NCBI RefSeq assembly: GCF_009766005.1
Contig: NZ_LMUK01000053.1
Location: 7,325 to 63,143 of the forward strand
Length of the DNA: 55,819 nucleotides
Reading direction: 5' to 3'
Source: Bradyrhizobium sp. S69
Lineage (GTDB): Bacteria > Pseudomonadota > Alphaproteobacteria > Rhizobiales > Xanthobacteraceae
Shown here: in pieces, positions 25,896 through 33,808 of the stretch
Layout: the number at the start of each line of letters is the position of its first letter
Position numbering within the stretch: position 1 is the first letter of the stretch
Program-made: the position numbers and the translations under genes
Notes under the pieces: generated by a model
Database searches by the model: none
What the model saw: only the letters and a program-made list of their open reading frames with translations
Told to the model about the DNA's origin: nothing

Positions 25896-26876
25896 TCAAT
25901 CCAATGAAATGTTTTGCGCTTTGATCACCGCCGACCACCTGGCACGGTCGGCATCGATGAACTCCTTGATAGCGGCGGCACTGCGCGGACGGAATACGGG
26001 AAAACCGATTTTTTCAAGCTGGGCACGAAATGCGTCATCGTTCATGGCGCGGTCGAGACTGGCGCTGATCCTGGCGGCGATGTCGTCCGGCAGCTTGGCC
26101 GGTGCGGCGATGCCATACCAGACGCTGACGCGATATTCGGGATAGCCGCTCTCGGCCATGGTCGGCACATCGGGAAGATCCGGGCTGCGCTGCTCCGAAC
26201 TCACTGCCAACGCCCGCACCGATCCGGATCTAATCGGCGGCAACGCGGTGCTCATGGTGTCGAACATCACCTGGATATTGCCGGCGAGCAGATCGGCCAG
26301 CGCCGGGCCGGCGCCCTTGTAGGGAACGTGGGTCATCTCGATTCCCGTGATCTGCTTGAACATCTCGCCGGCCAGATGGATGGTGCCGCCGGTGCCCGCC
26401 GACCCGAAATTGATTTTGCCGGGATTTTGCCTGGCGTAGGCGACAAACTCCGCGACCGTCCTGGCCGGCACCGATGGATGCACCTCCATCACGACAGGCG
26501 CGTCGGTCATAATAGCCAGCATCCGGAAATCCCTGACCGGATCATAGGACAGCTTCTTGTACAGCATCGGGTTGAGGACGAGGATCGAACCCGCCGTGAC
26601 AAACAACGTGTAGCCGTCGGGCTCCGATCGAGCGACCGCCTCGGCGCCGATCGCGCCCTGTGCGCCGGCCTTGTTTTCGATGATGACGGGCTGCTTCAAA
26701 TCTCTGCCGAGAAAATCGCCGACCAGACGCCCGAAAAGATCGGTCGGGCCACCCGCGACATAGGGAACCACCAGCTTGATCGGATGCGCCGGGTAATCTG
26801 CCGCGCGTGCATCGCTCGCCATCATCGCAAGCAACGCGATGAGGCAGGTTACAAAACCTCCGACGCGCGCTTTCAT
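25896..26876 (-). CDS. Bug/TctC-family periplasmic binding protein
   Basis: A 326-residue secreted protein of the tripartite tricarboxylate transporter (Bug) receptor family. Signal peptide MKARVGGFVTCLIALLAMMASDARA, then YPAHPIKLVVPYVAGGPTD, ENKAGAQGAIGAEAVARSEPDGYTL and FGSAGTGGTIHLAGEMF, all hallmarks. The matching TctA and TctB membrane subunits are absent here, as is common for orphan Bug proteins. The ligand is unknown (carboxylate-like). Confidence 0.92.
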   Translation of the reverse strand: MKARVGGFVTCLIALLAMMASDARAADYPAHPIKLVVPYVAGGPTDLFGRLVGDFLGRDLKQPVIIENKAGAQGAIGAEAVARSEPDGYTLFVTAGSILVLNPMLYKKLSYDPVRDFRMLAIMTDAPVVMEVHPSVPARTVAEFVAYARQNPGKINFGSAGTGGTIHLAGEMFKQITGIEMTHVPYKGAGPALADLLAGNIQVMFDTMSTALPPIRSGSVRALAVSSEQRSPDLPDVPTMAESGYPEYRVSVWYGIAAPAKLPDDIAARISASLDRAMNDDAFRAQLEKIGFPVFRPRSAAAIKEFIDADRARWSAVIKAQNISLD

Positions 26877-26953
26877 GGAAACCTCCCGCGATGATTTTTT
26901 GTTGGTTCGAGCTTATCCGACCTACGATTCCGGGCAAGCTCGCCGGAAGGATA

Positions 26954-27310
26954 TCAGCCCAGCCACCATTTGCCCGCGACCATCGCGATTTCGCCGCACA
27001 CCACGCCGGCGAAGATCGATTTCCGTGACGCTAGATAGCCGGCAAACCCCACCGCGACCGCGGCGTAACGCAGCCAGTCCGGCACGCTCGCCAGCGCGCC
27101 CGGCGGTTGAACCAGGATTTCCGCGATGACGCCGGCGAGGATCGCGGTGGCCACCGCCCTCACCCAGACCAGCAGCTCGGACCCCTCATCGATGCCGCCG
27201 CCGAACCAAAGTCCGAGCATGCGCCATATCTGGTTGGGGATGACGCCCGCGACGAGCAGGATCAGCAAGGCGTGCCAGTCGCCCAGGAAACCACTGAGAA
27301 TATCGCTCAT
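26954..27310 (-). CDS. azlD: AzlD-family branched-chain amino acid exporter subunit
   Basis: A 118-residue protein with about three membrane segments (ALLILLVAGVIPNQIWRMLG, VRAVATAILAGVIAEILV, YAAVAVGFAGYLAS). It starts at ATG 27310 and overlaps the azlC stop by four bases, so the two are translationally coupled. AzlD assists AzlC in exporting branched-chain amino acids. A longer frame reading back into azlC is a shadow. Confidence 0.85.
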   Translation of the reverse strand: MSDILSGFLGDWHALLILLVAGVIPNQIWRMLGLWFGGGIDEGSELLVWVRAVATAILAGVIAEILVQPPGALASVPDWLRYAAVAVGFAGYLASRKSIFAGVVCGEIAMVAGKWWLG

Positions 27311-28044
27311 GCGTGCGCCCGCCAGCGGTGAACGCCGTAAGCGATGGTGCCCGCGACCACGCCGCTGATCAGGATATCGACGCCGCTGTCGAGCTTGGCC
27401 GCCAGCGGAAACAGCAACAGCCCCAGGATCAATGCGACGACATCGGACAGTTCGCGGGAATTGCGCAAGGTGGAGAATAAAAATGCCAGCGGCGTCAGCA
27501 TCAGGATCGCGGCGGCGAATAGCTGCGAGAGATTGGCCGCAAGACCGTAGCCGACCGCGGTCGCGGTGAGGCAGACCAGCACGAGACCGCAGCCGAGCCC
27601 ATGGATGAAGGCGATCCGGCGCTCGCGCGGCACCTGCGGCAGGAAGCGAAAGCATTCGACCCACAGCGTGACCGCGGTGAGATGAGCGACCAATATCAGA
27701 TGCCGCCGTTTGGTTTGCGGCGTCCGCAGCATCGGCAATACCGAAACCACCATTGGAAACAGCCGGATCGCGCTCACCGTCACGGCAATCGCGGCCTGGA
27801 TCACGGTCGCACCCGAGCCGAGCGTCGAGATCAGGATGATCTGCGCCGGCCCCGCCCAAACGAAAGCGGTCGCGGCCAGCGCCCAACCGAGGCTGAAATG
27901 GCTGTCATGCGCGAGCGCGCCGATGCCGAGATAGGTCGCGAACAACACCAGCGTCAGAACCGTCGCTGCGATCGAGCGCATGCCCCAGCCGAATGCACTG
28001 AGCGAGCTATGCCATTGAGGGGAATCGAGCGGAGGGAGCGCCAC
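27307..28044 (-). CDS. azlC: AzlC-family branched-chain amino acid exporter
   Basis: A 245-residue membrane protein with several hydrophobic segments. FSLGWALAATAFVWAGPAQIILISTL followed by AIRLFPMVVSVLP is the AzlC/YgaZ core. Together with AzlD it should form an LIV-E type exporter. GTG 28044 is chosen; ATG 27981 is an alternative start. No ribosome-binding site stands out. Confidence 0.85.
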   Translation of the reverse strand: MALPPLDSPQWHSSLSAFGWGMRSIAATVLTLVLFATYLGIGALAHDSHFSLGWALAATAFVWAGPAQIILISTLGSGATVIQAAIAVTVSAIRLFPMVVSVLPMLRTPQTKRRHLILVAHLTAVTLWVECFRFLPQVPRERRIAFIHGLGCGLVLVCLTATAVGYGLAANLSQLFAAAILMLTPLAFLFSTLRNSRELSDVVALILGLLLFPLAAKLDSGVDILISGVVAGTIAYGVHRWRAHA

Positions 28045-28370
28045 GGCAATCCGGATCGGTTGAATCAGCCCCGCATAACGCTGAGCAAAGCTGTCCCCGT
28101 CAAGCGAATGGCATTCAGGGCCGCCATGCAGATCCGGCCCTCAGCTCCGTCCCTCAGCGATTTCCTGAGGATATCCACTGCGAGCAGGCTCGATGGCCGC
28201 GTTAAGGCCGCTCACGATGCGTGACGCGCGGAGCAAACAAAAGTGCCGATAATCTGGATTTGAATACCCATACCCGCCTTCTGCCCTGACCATGATCGGC
28301 GGATCAAGTACGTTGGCTAGTCCGTGGACAAGTCAAGTGAGCGGAAAAATCCGCGACCTGAGATGTTCGA
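28045..28370. other. Intergenic stretch without a supported gene
   Basis: A 326-base stretch between azlC and the remnant at 28371. Reading frames here are short and lack recognisable proteins. No repeat or clear promoter was found. Confidence 0.5.
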
Positions 28371-28507
28371 TCATTTGGCCGCGTCCTTCACGGTCACCAG
28401 TTTGCGGCCGTCCGGCAGCACGATCACGGACTCGACCGAATTGGCGATCTCGATCAGTTTGCGGCGGCTTCCGGTTCGCCATAAGGGCGAGTGGTGGTGA
28501 GTTTCAT
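28371..28507 (-). pseudogene. Frameshifted remnant of a small conserved protein
   Basis: From ATG 28507 the frame reads MKLTTTRPYGEPEAAAN and stops. From the same point in another frame it continues KLIEIANSVESVIVLPDGRKL and ends at 28371. Joined, it resembles a small Bradyrhizobium protein beginning TTRPYADPEAAARKLIEIAN, as I recall the family, so a one- or two-base shift broke the gene. This rests on memory of the family and needs a search. Confidence 0.4.
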
Positions 28508-28517
28508 ACGCGACTTT

Positions 28518-28673
28518 TCAGATCCAGTACCGCGTAACATTGATCGCGAAAGCCAACGGTACAGCTACACACACGCCGACGAAGCCGCACAGCGCGCCGA
28601 AAACGGTTTGGCTGAAGAGGGTCGAGCTGATCTCGATTCCATTGAGCGCACCAACCGCTCCCAGTGTCGCCAT
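28518..28673 (-). CDS. Small hydrophobic membrane peptide, downstream half of a split gene
   Basis: A 51-residue peptide beginning MATLGAVGALNGIEISSTLF and ending FAINVTRYWI, with two hydrophobic segments that could be a hairpin in the membrane. It is in the same frame as the zinc-ribbon peptide at 28722-28865 and separated from it by one TGA and 16 sense codons. It looks like the membrane domain of a zinc-ribbon/membrane protein cut by a nonsense mutation, but it could be translated separately. The gene is in the HsdR_N-type island. Confidence 0.5.
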   Translation of the reverse strand: MATLGAVGALNGIEISSTLFSQTVFGALCGFVGVCVAVPLAFAINVTRYWI

Positions 28674-28721
28674 CAACCAAACTAGAGTTCGATCGTTTCT
28701 GGCTTCAGCTCCGACCGCGCG

Positions 28722-28865
28722 TCACGCTCGTCGGCTAACGCGAACCGGTCCCGCTACATCCTTCGATCCGCATTGGGGACATTGCCGCGCGCTAAGCGAG
28801 ACGGGCTTTCCGCAATCCCGACAGTCGATCAGTCGCGAGTGTTTACCGGTCGCCGCGCTAACCAT
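28722..28865 (-). CDS. Small zinc-ribbon protein, upstream half of a split gene
   Basis: A 47-residue peptide with two CxxC pairs (IDCRDCGKPVSLSARQCPQCGS), i.e. a single zinc ribbon, then a basic tail ending SRRA before TGA at 28722-28724. ATG 28865 overlaps the stop of the HsdR_N-type gene by 8 bases, so the two are translationally coupled. The frame continues open after the TGA into a membrane peptide. See the finding on the in-frame TGA. Confidence 0.6.
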   Translation of the reverse strand: MVSAATGKHSRLIDCRDCGKPVSLSARQCPQCGSKDVAGPVRVSRRA

Positions 28866-29637
28866 TTGCAGCTCCGGATGCCTGAATCGGTGGTTCTTTG
28901 TCTTTCTCTGCGGCACGTTTGAGTTTTTTTACATATGCGACGGCATCAGATCCTTGGTCGCCGTCGATCAACTCTCGTTTGATGATCTCATTTTCGAGTA
29001 GGGCAGCCAGAAAATCCGGCTCCAGTCTAACGCCGGACAGTCGCCGGACCTCTTTTCGAAGTGCCTCTACCATCGCTTCTGAGCGCAGAACCGCCGCTAT
29101 CGTGAATTTGCTGCTGGTTTGTTTCTCGCTCAAAAGGTCTGCGAGGTTGTCTTTCGAGTAGCCCTCGGCAGTTAGGCTGCCAAAGCAGGCCACCACGTCG
29201 TCATTCTTGGAGTCACAGTTAAGCGCGTCAATTTCGAACACGAGCGTCTTGTCGATGGGCTTGCTGAAGCGAACGCAGTACAGACGCCATATCGCACCGT
29301 TCGATAGGACAACCCATGAAATACCTTCGTTGGCGGCATAGTCGACGGCTTGCTTAACGTGCTGGTCTTTGAGTTCGATATTGATGGCCTTGGCTTCGAT
29401 CAGAAATCGCTTCTTCTCGTCCACGGTCACGGCTAAATCGACAGAGGTTCCACGGATCGAATGTTCGCTCGTCACTTCCTTGTATTTATCGTACCCGAAA
29501 ACGTCCGCCAGCATGTCGGTGATGATGGTGACGGTGTCAGCTTCGCTGATGTCCCTTTTTTGGGCGGTCTTGAGCACGGCCTGGTATTTTTTAAGTTGCG
29601 CGGTTATGCGCGCGGAAACTTTCGCTGAAACACTCAT
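28858..29637 (-). CDS. Stand-alone type I restriction HsdR N-terminal-domain nuclease-like protein
   Basis: A 259-residue protein with a PD-(D/E)xK nuclease-like core: SVDLAVTVDEKKRFLIEAKAIN, giving Asp67, Glu81 and Lys83 in the D...ExK order, preceded by a helical N-terminus (SARITAQLKKYQAVLKTAQK). This matches the HSDR_N_2 type found as single proteins in many genomes. No helicase, methylase or specificity subunit is nearby. ATG 29637 starts the conserved region. Codon use is less GC-biased than its neighbours, suggesting recent acquisition. Function in defence is possible but unproven. Confidence 0.75.
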   Translation of the reverse strand: MSVSAKVSARITAQLKKYQAVLKTAQKRDISEADTVTIITDMLADVFGYDKYKEVTSEHSIRGTSVDLAVTVDEKKRFLIEAKAINIELKDQHVKQAVDYAANEGISWVVLSNGAIWRLYCVRFSKPIDKTLVFEIDALNCDSKNDDVVACFGSLTAEGYSKDNLADLLSEKQTSSKFTIAAVLRSEAMVEALRKEVRRLSGVRLEPDFLAALLENEIIKRELIDGDQGSDAVAYVKKLKRAAEKDKEPPIQASGAANG

Positions 29638-30079
29638 TATAATCCCCCGGAGGCCGCAGGGATCATTTCGCAACCAGGAGGTGAGGGCAAGCACCGAAGT
29701 GCCCCTACGCGCCTCCTTCCGAGCGCCGGATAGGTCAACCAACGCGGATGACAGCGCGCAGGCTGACAATCTGCTGTCCTATAACGTTCGATCGGCTACG
29801 GCGATCGCCCTCTGCCGGCAACGCCGAGATCTGGACCCAACGTTGGACCCAACACAGCAATACAACACGTAACGAGGTGGTACGGTCGGCGGAATCAAGC
29901 CAACGAAACGCCTATAAACACCGATACAAGATGACCACCCGGTGTTGCCTACGACTGCCTCAGTCGGTCTTCAAACCCATTGTCGCAGGTTCGATCCCTA
30001 ATCTATTGAGCGTTGGTACAAATGTTGGTATCGCTTCGACATCAAACTAAAATACTATGAAACATCAATTACTTAAACG
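29638..30079. other. Lower-GC intergenic stretch with a tRNA-like scar
   Basis: A 442-base region with no supported gene. At 29982-29998 gtcgcaggttcgatccc looks like the T-loop of a tRNA, but the stems do not close. At 29952-29966 cgactg-cct-cagtcg is a perfect hairpin, and ggacccaac is repeated around 29835-29850. The stretch is AT-richer near 30040-30080. Confidence 0.4.
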
Positions 30080-31069
30080 TCACCCGTTATTTCGGAGCAC
30101 GAAGCAGGCGCCGCCGGCATGGCGGATGCGATTGCAGAGATCGTCCGCCGCCGGACGCGTGTCGGTGCCGATACGCACCTGATAGAACGCGCGGGTGCCG
30201 CGGGTGCGCATCACCGAACTCAACAGGCTGGGGTCCTGATCGCCGATCACGGCGCCGAGCCGCTTGATGGCGCGGGCATACATCGCCAGCGCCTTGTTGC
30301 GATCGAAGCCAGCGGCGAGTTGCACGCCCCACAACCGGTCAGCGCCGAGCTTCACGTGCTGTTCGAGCTCGGTGACAAAGGGATTGGGCGCGCGACGCAG
30401 CAACGCCATCAATTCGCGGCAGCCGAGGCTCGAGGTAACAGGCGCGCGGGGGGCCGGCTTGCCGCTCCTGCTGGCCGCGGCCCAGTCATCGACCGTGGTG
30501 CCGGTGATGGCACTGACATAGTTGCGGGTCTCCTGCGGCATGCTACCGGAGCCGCTAAGCCATTCCTGCACCCGGCGTGGTCCGGCATTATAGGCCGCGG
30601 CGGCTAGTCCGAGATTGCCGAACTGGTTGCGCAATTCGCTGAGAAACTCCGCCGATTTCGGCAGCGCCTGCACCGGATCGAAGGGATCGAGCAGCCGGCG
30701 CTCGGTCGCGGTGCCCGGCATGAATTGCGCGATGCCTTGCGCGCGCTGGCCGCTGCGCGTGACCGGCCCCATGGCGTCGGACTGGAAGCGGCTCTCCTGC
30801 CAGATCACGCGGGCAAAGAACTCGACAGGCAGATCGTTCGACCGCGCCGCCGATTCGATCATCAGGCACATCGCCTCGCGGGTGCCGGAATCGCCCGAAT
30901 CCTTGGGGTCGGTGTTGGGGATGGCGAGTTCTTCGACGCTTGGATGCACCACCCGGGGCGCGACGATGGCCGGTGCGTCCTCCGCCACGGCCGCTGCCGC
31001 CGGCCACCCCAGCACCATGACCGCAAGCCAGAGCGCCGCACACAGACCAGTCAAATTTGGCGCCGCCAT
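30080..31069 (-). CDS. Lytic murein transglycosylase (SLT domain) with SPOR-like C-terminus
   Basis: A 329-residue secreted muramidase-like enzyme. After a signal peptide (about residues 1-29), the SLT domain contains the catalytic Glu in FFARVIWQESRFQSDAMGP, then GQRAQGIAQFMPGTA and AAAAYNAGPRRVQEW, the standard motifs. The C-terminus (RAFYQVRIGTDTRPAADDLCNRIRH) resembles a SPOR domain, which binds denuded glycans at the septum. ATG 31069 has a GAGGAACGGG site. Confidence 0.9.
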   Translation of the reverse strand: MAAPNLTGLCAALWLAVMVLGWPAAAAVAEDAPAIVAPRVVHPSVEELAIPNTDPKDSGDSGTREAMCLMIESAARSNDLPVEFFARVIWQESRFQSDAMGPVTRSGQRAQGIAQFMPGTATERRLLDPFDPVQALPKSAEFLSELRNQFGNLGLAAAAYNAGPRRVQEWLSGSGSMPQETRNYVSAITGTTVDDWAAASRSGKPAPRAPVTSSLGCRELMALLRRAPNPFVTELEQHVKLGADRLWGVQLAAGFDRNKALAMYARAIKRLGAVIGDQDPSLLSSVMRTRGTRAFYQVRIGTDTRPAADDLCNRIRHAGGACFVLRNNG

Positions 31070-31300
31070 ATCCCGTTCCTCGGACCTGCCGGGCACTGCC
31101 TTTAAGAACACCATCCGGTTATTTGGCAATCATGGCGCGCATGTGGGGAGCGTGGATCAACCGGCGCGGGCAAAATCCCTGAAATACGCCCGATCAGGGC
31201 GGAGTTCGGTTTACGTTAACACGGTATTTTACCACCAGCGCCCTTTCGCTGGGCGTTGAGCGGTGCGTAAGGTTCCGCCTCTTGAGGTGGAGGAATATCG

Positions 31301-31657
31301 ATGCAGGATCGACGCCAGAATACGCGCGACAAGGTTCTTTACGGTGGCGTCGCCAAATCAGGCGAAAGCGACACCGCGAAAGATTGCGTCGTCCGCAATA
31401 TTTCCGAAAAAGGCGCCAGCATCGAGTTCAGCAACGTCGTCAGACTGCCCAGGGAGCAAATCTCGCTGACCATCGCCCGAAAAGGCCGCTCCTTCCTCGC
31501 CAACATCATCTGGTGGCGCGACAATTTCGTCGGCGTCGCATTTTCGGACGAGCCCCCTGCGCTGCCCGTCTCCGATCTGGATGAGCGGCTGCGCAAGAGC
31601 GAGGCGAAAAAGCGCCAGTTGCAGCGCCGCATCAAGGAGCTGTTGGGCGAAGGCTAG
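31301..31657 (+). CDS. PilZ-domain protein
   Basis: A 118-residue single-domain protein. The c-di-GMP binding features are the N-terminal RRQNTRDKV (RxxxR-type) and VRNISEKGASIEF (NxSxxG). It would bind c-di-GMP, the product of PleD-like cyclases. ATG 31301 is preceded by GAGGTGGAGG. The C-terminus is a basic helix (KKRQLQRRIKELL). Monocistronic. Confidence 0.88.
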   Translation: MQDRRQNTRDKVLYGGVAKSGESDTAKDCVVRNISEKGASIEFSNVVRLPREQISLTIARKGRSFLANIIWWRDNFVGVAFSDEPPALPVSDLDERLRKSEAKKRQLQRRIKELLGEG

Positions 31658-31824
31658 AGCATGATGAGATTAGGTTAGGTCGCGACGTCGAGCCCTTTTT
31701 CGCGTGCCATTCTACTTTGCATGGGGTTGTTTTCGCGATTTTGTGTTTGGCCCCTCCAGAGCATCCGGATCGCCTGTGCTGGCGCTGACGGCGAATCGAT
31801 TCAACTCCAACCCATCATGCTCTA
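31655..31824. repeat. Dispersed inverted repeat with gagcatgatg ends
   Basis: Perfect 12-base arms tagagcatgatg (31655-31666) and catcatgctcta (31813-31824) bound a 146-base centre; the left arm overlaps the PilZ stop. The agcatgatg motif is typical of small mobile-like intergenic elements in Bradyrhizobium. No coding sequence lies inside. Confidence 0.75.
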
Positions 31825-31861
31825 GAGGCGATCTGGATTTCACGGCGGCCCGTCATTGGCT

Positions 31862-32209
31862 TCAGGCGCGAACGTAAACCCAGGCGGAATTTCCGGAGCG
31901 AAGCAGGACCTGGATGCGCTTGTAGTCGGCGACTTCATAGTCGTCCGCCGCCTTCAATTCGGTATCCGTGATCCGAAACACCTTGCCCTTTACTTCGTCG
32001 CCGGGATTGTCGCTTGCCTCGACGATGGGATGGAATCGCTTGCCGCTTGTCCTGATCACCTCGGGCTCGGTGATTTCGACCAGGGATTGACGGTACCCGA
32101 CCATGGCGTCCTCCTGCCCGTCCAGCAGCCGGCCAAAGGATGAAAGCTGAACTTCGTCCTGTTGCAGCGTTCCGTAGGAAAAAAGCAGAACCGTTCTCTC
32201 ATCAGACAT
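31862..32209 (-). CDS. Gamma-glutamylcyclotransferase-like protein
   Basis: A 115-residue protein of the GGCT/AIG2 fold. LLFSYGTLQQDEVQLSSFGR carries the YGTL substrate-binding motif, and ADDYEVADYKRIQV holds the catalytic-region Glu and Tyr typical of AIG2-like members. The cyclotransferase would release 5-oxoproline from gamma-glutamyl peptides. ATG 32209 starts the conserved sequence; a longer upstream frame is not supported. Confidence 0.85.
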   Translation of the reverse strand: MSDERTVLLFSYGTLQQDEVQLSSFGRLLDGQEDAMVGYRQSLVEITEPEVIRTSGKRFHPIVEASDNPGDEVKGKVFRITDTELKAADDYEVADYKRIQVLLRSGNSAWVYVRA

Positions 32210-32362
32210 TGCCGTAACGTACCCCTTGGTCCCGTGTGCCGTGCGAACACGATACGGCATGTCACCAACAATGTCTGCTGGGCAGCGCCACAGCCGACTT
32301 TCACCGGGGCACGATTGCGAAACCAACTATCCGCCCATCGCCAGATGCGATAGCCAGTTGAT

Positions 32363-33796
32363 GTGAAAAGTGAGGGCCCGACCACGATTATCGAGCACGC
32401 CGACGGACTGCCCCAGCCGCAACGCAACTGGGCGATCCTGACCATCGGGCTCGGCCTGGTCATCGCGGTGATCGATGGCTCGATCGCCAACGTCGCGCTG
32501 CCGACCATCGCCGAGTCGCTCAACGCCAGCCCGGCGTTTTCGATCTGGATCGTCAACGGCTATCAGCTCGCGATCACGATCTCGCTGCTGCCGCTGGCCT
32601 CGCTCGGCGAAATCATCGGCTATCGCCGGGTCTATCTGGCGGGACTTGTGCTGTTCACCCTGGCCTCGCTGTTTTGCGCGCTGTCGCATACGCTGCTGCT
32701 CTTGACCGTGGCGCGCATCGTGCAGGGCTTTGGCGCGGCGGGAATCTTGAGCGTCAACGCAGCATTGGTGCGCTACACCTACCCGCGCGCGCAGCTTGGA
32801 CGCGGCATCGGTATCAATGCCCTGGTGGTCGCGATCTCGGCCGCGGTCGGACCCACCGTGGCGGCGGCCATTCTGGCGGTCGGAACATGGCCCTATCTGT
32901 TCGCCATCAACGTCCCGCTCGGCATCGTCGCGCTGGCGCTCGGCTGGCGTACCCTGCCGCACACCCTGCCCGCCGTTCACTCCTTTGACTGGCCGAGTGC
33001 GGCGCTGAGCGCGATCACGTTCGGCCTCGGCATCGCCGCGATCGACAGCGTCGGCCACGGCGAAACCCTGTTGTACTGCCTGTCGGAGTTTGCGATCGCG
33101 GCCGCCGCGGGCCTGCTGCTGGTGCTCAGGCAAACCCGCATGACCTCGCCATTGTTGCCGCTGGATCTCCTGCGCATTCCGATCTTCGCGCTGTCGATCT
33201 CCACTTCAATTGCCTCGTTCTGCGGCCAGATGCTGGCCTTTGTCTCGCTGCCGTTTTATCTTCAGAGTCAATTCGGATACACCGCCGTGCAGATGGGCCT
33301 CTTGATGACGCCCTGGCCGATCGCCGTCGCATTCGCCGCGCCTTTGGCTGGACGGCTGGTCGAGCGCTACCCTGCCGGACTTCTCGGCGGCATCGGGCTC
33401 GCGTTGTTCGCGGCCGGTCTCGGCACCCTCGCGCTATTGCCGGCCAACCCCACGACCTTCGATGTGGTGTGGCGGATGGCGCTGAGCGGCGCCGGTTTTG
33501 GTTTGTTTCAGACCCCCAACAACCGCACCATGATCGCGGCAGCGCCGCGCGAGCGCAGCGGCGGCGCCAGCGGCATGCTGGGAACGGCGCGCCTTTTGGG
33601 GCAGACCATGGGCGCCGCGCTGGTCGCGTTGTTCCTGGCGCGCTATCCGGCCGGAGGCACGCAGATCTCGCTGTCCGTCGGCGTCGGTTTTGCCCTGCTC
33701 GGGGCTGCCTTCAGCATGCTCAGATTGTCGCCCGCCGGCTCCCGCGGCGCCGAGCGGGTGCAGATCTACGATGACCAGCGCCTTACGGGCGAATGA
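32363..33796 (+). CDS. DHA2-family MFS drug-efflux transporter
   Basis: A 477-residue MFS protein with about 14 membrane segments, the DHA2 (EmrB/QacA-like) type. The first-helix motif AVIDGSIANVALPTIAESL and the GYQLAITISLLPLASLGEIIGYRR loop are characteristic. The start is GTG 32363. It is divergent from the gamma-glutamylcyclotransferase-like gene by 153 bases and convergent with the metallopeptidase gene. No cognate membrane-fusion protein is adjacent. Confidence 0.88.
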   Translation: MKSEGPTTIIEHADGLPQPQRNWAILTIGLGLVIAVIDGSIANVALPTIAESLNASPAFSIWIVNGYQLAITISLLPLASLGEIIGYRRVYLAGLVLFTLASLFCALSHTLLLLTVARIVQGFGAAGILSVNAALVRYTYPRAQLGRGIGINALVVAISAAVGPTVAAAILAVGTWPYLFAINVPLGIVALALGWRTLPHTLPAVHSFDWPSAALSAITFGLGIAAIDSVGHGETLLYCLSEFAIAAAAGLLLVLRQTRMTSPLLPLDLLRIPIFALSISTSIASFCGQMLAFVSLPFYLQSQFGYTAVQMGLLMTPWPIAVAFAAPLAGRLVERYPAGLLGGIGLALFAAGLGTLALLPANPTTFDVVWRMALSGAGFGLFQTPNNRTMIAAAPRERSGGASGMLGTARLLGQTMGAALVALFLARYPAGGTQISLSVGVGFALLGAAFSMLRLSPAGSRGAERVQIYDDQRLTGE

Positions 33797-33808
33797 ACGA
33801 ATGCCATC

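Noticed and set aside
28540..29001. A 153-residue plus-strand frame in the nuclease island
   Set aside because: It reads through the zinc-ribbon gene and the nuclease 3' end on the opposite strand and has no recognisable domain.
29963..30000. An intact tRNA gene
   Set aside because: The T-loop is recognisable but the acceptor, D and anticodon stems do not pair, so only a scar is claimed.
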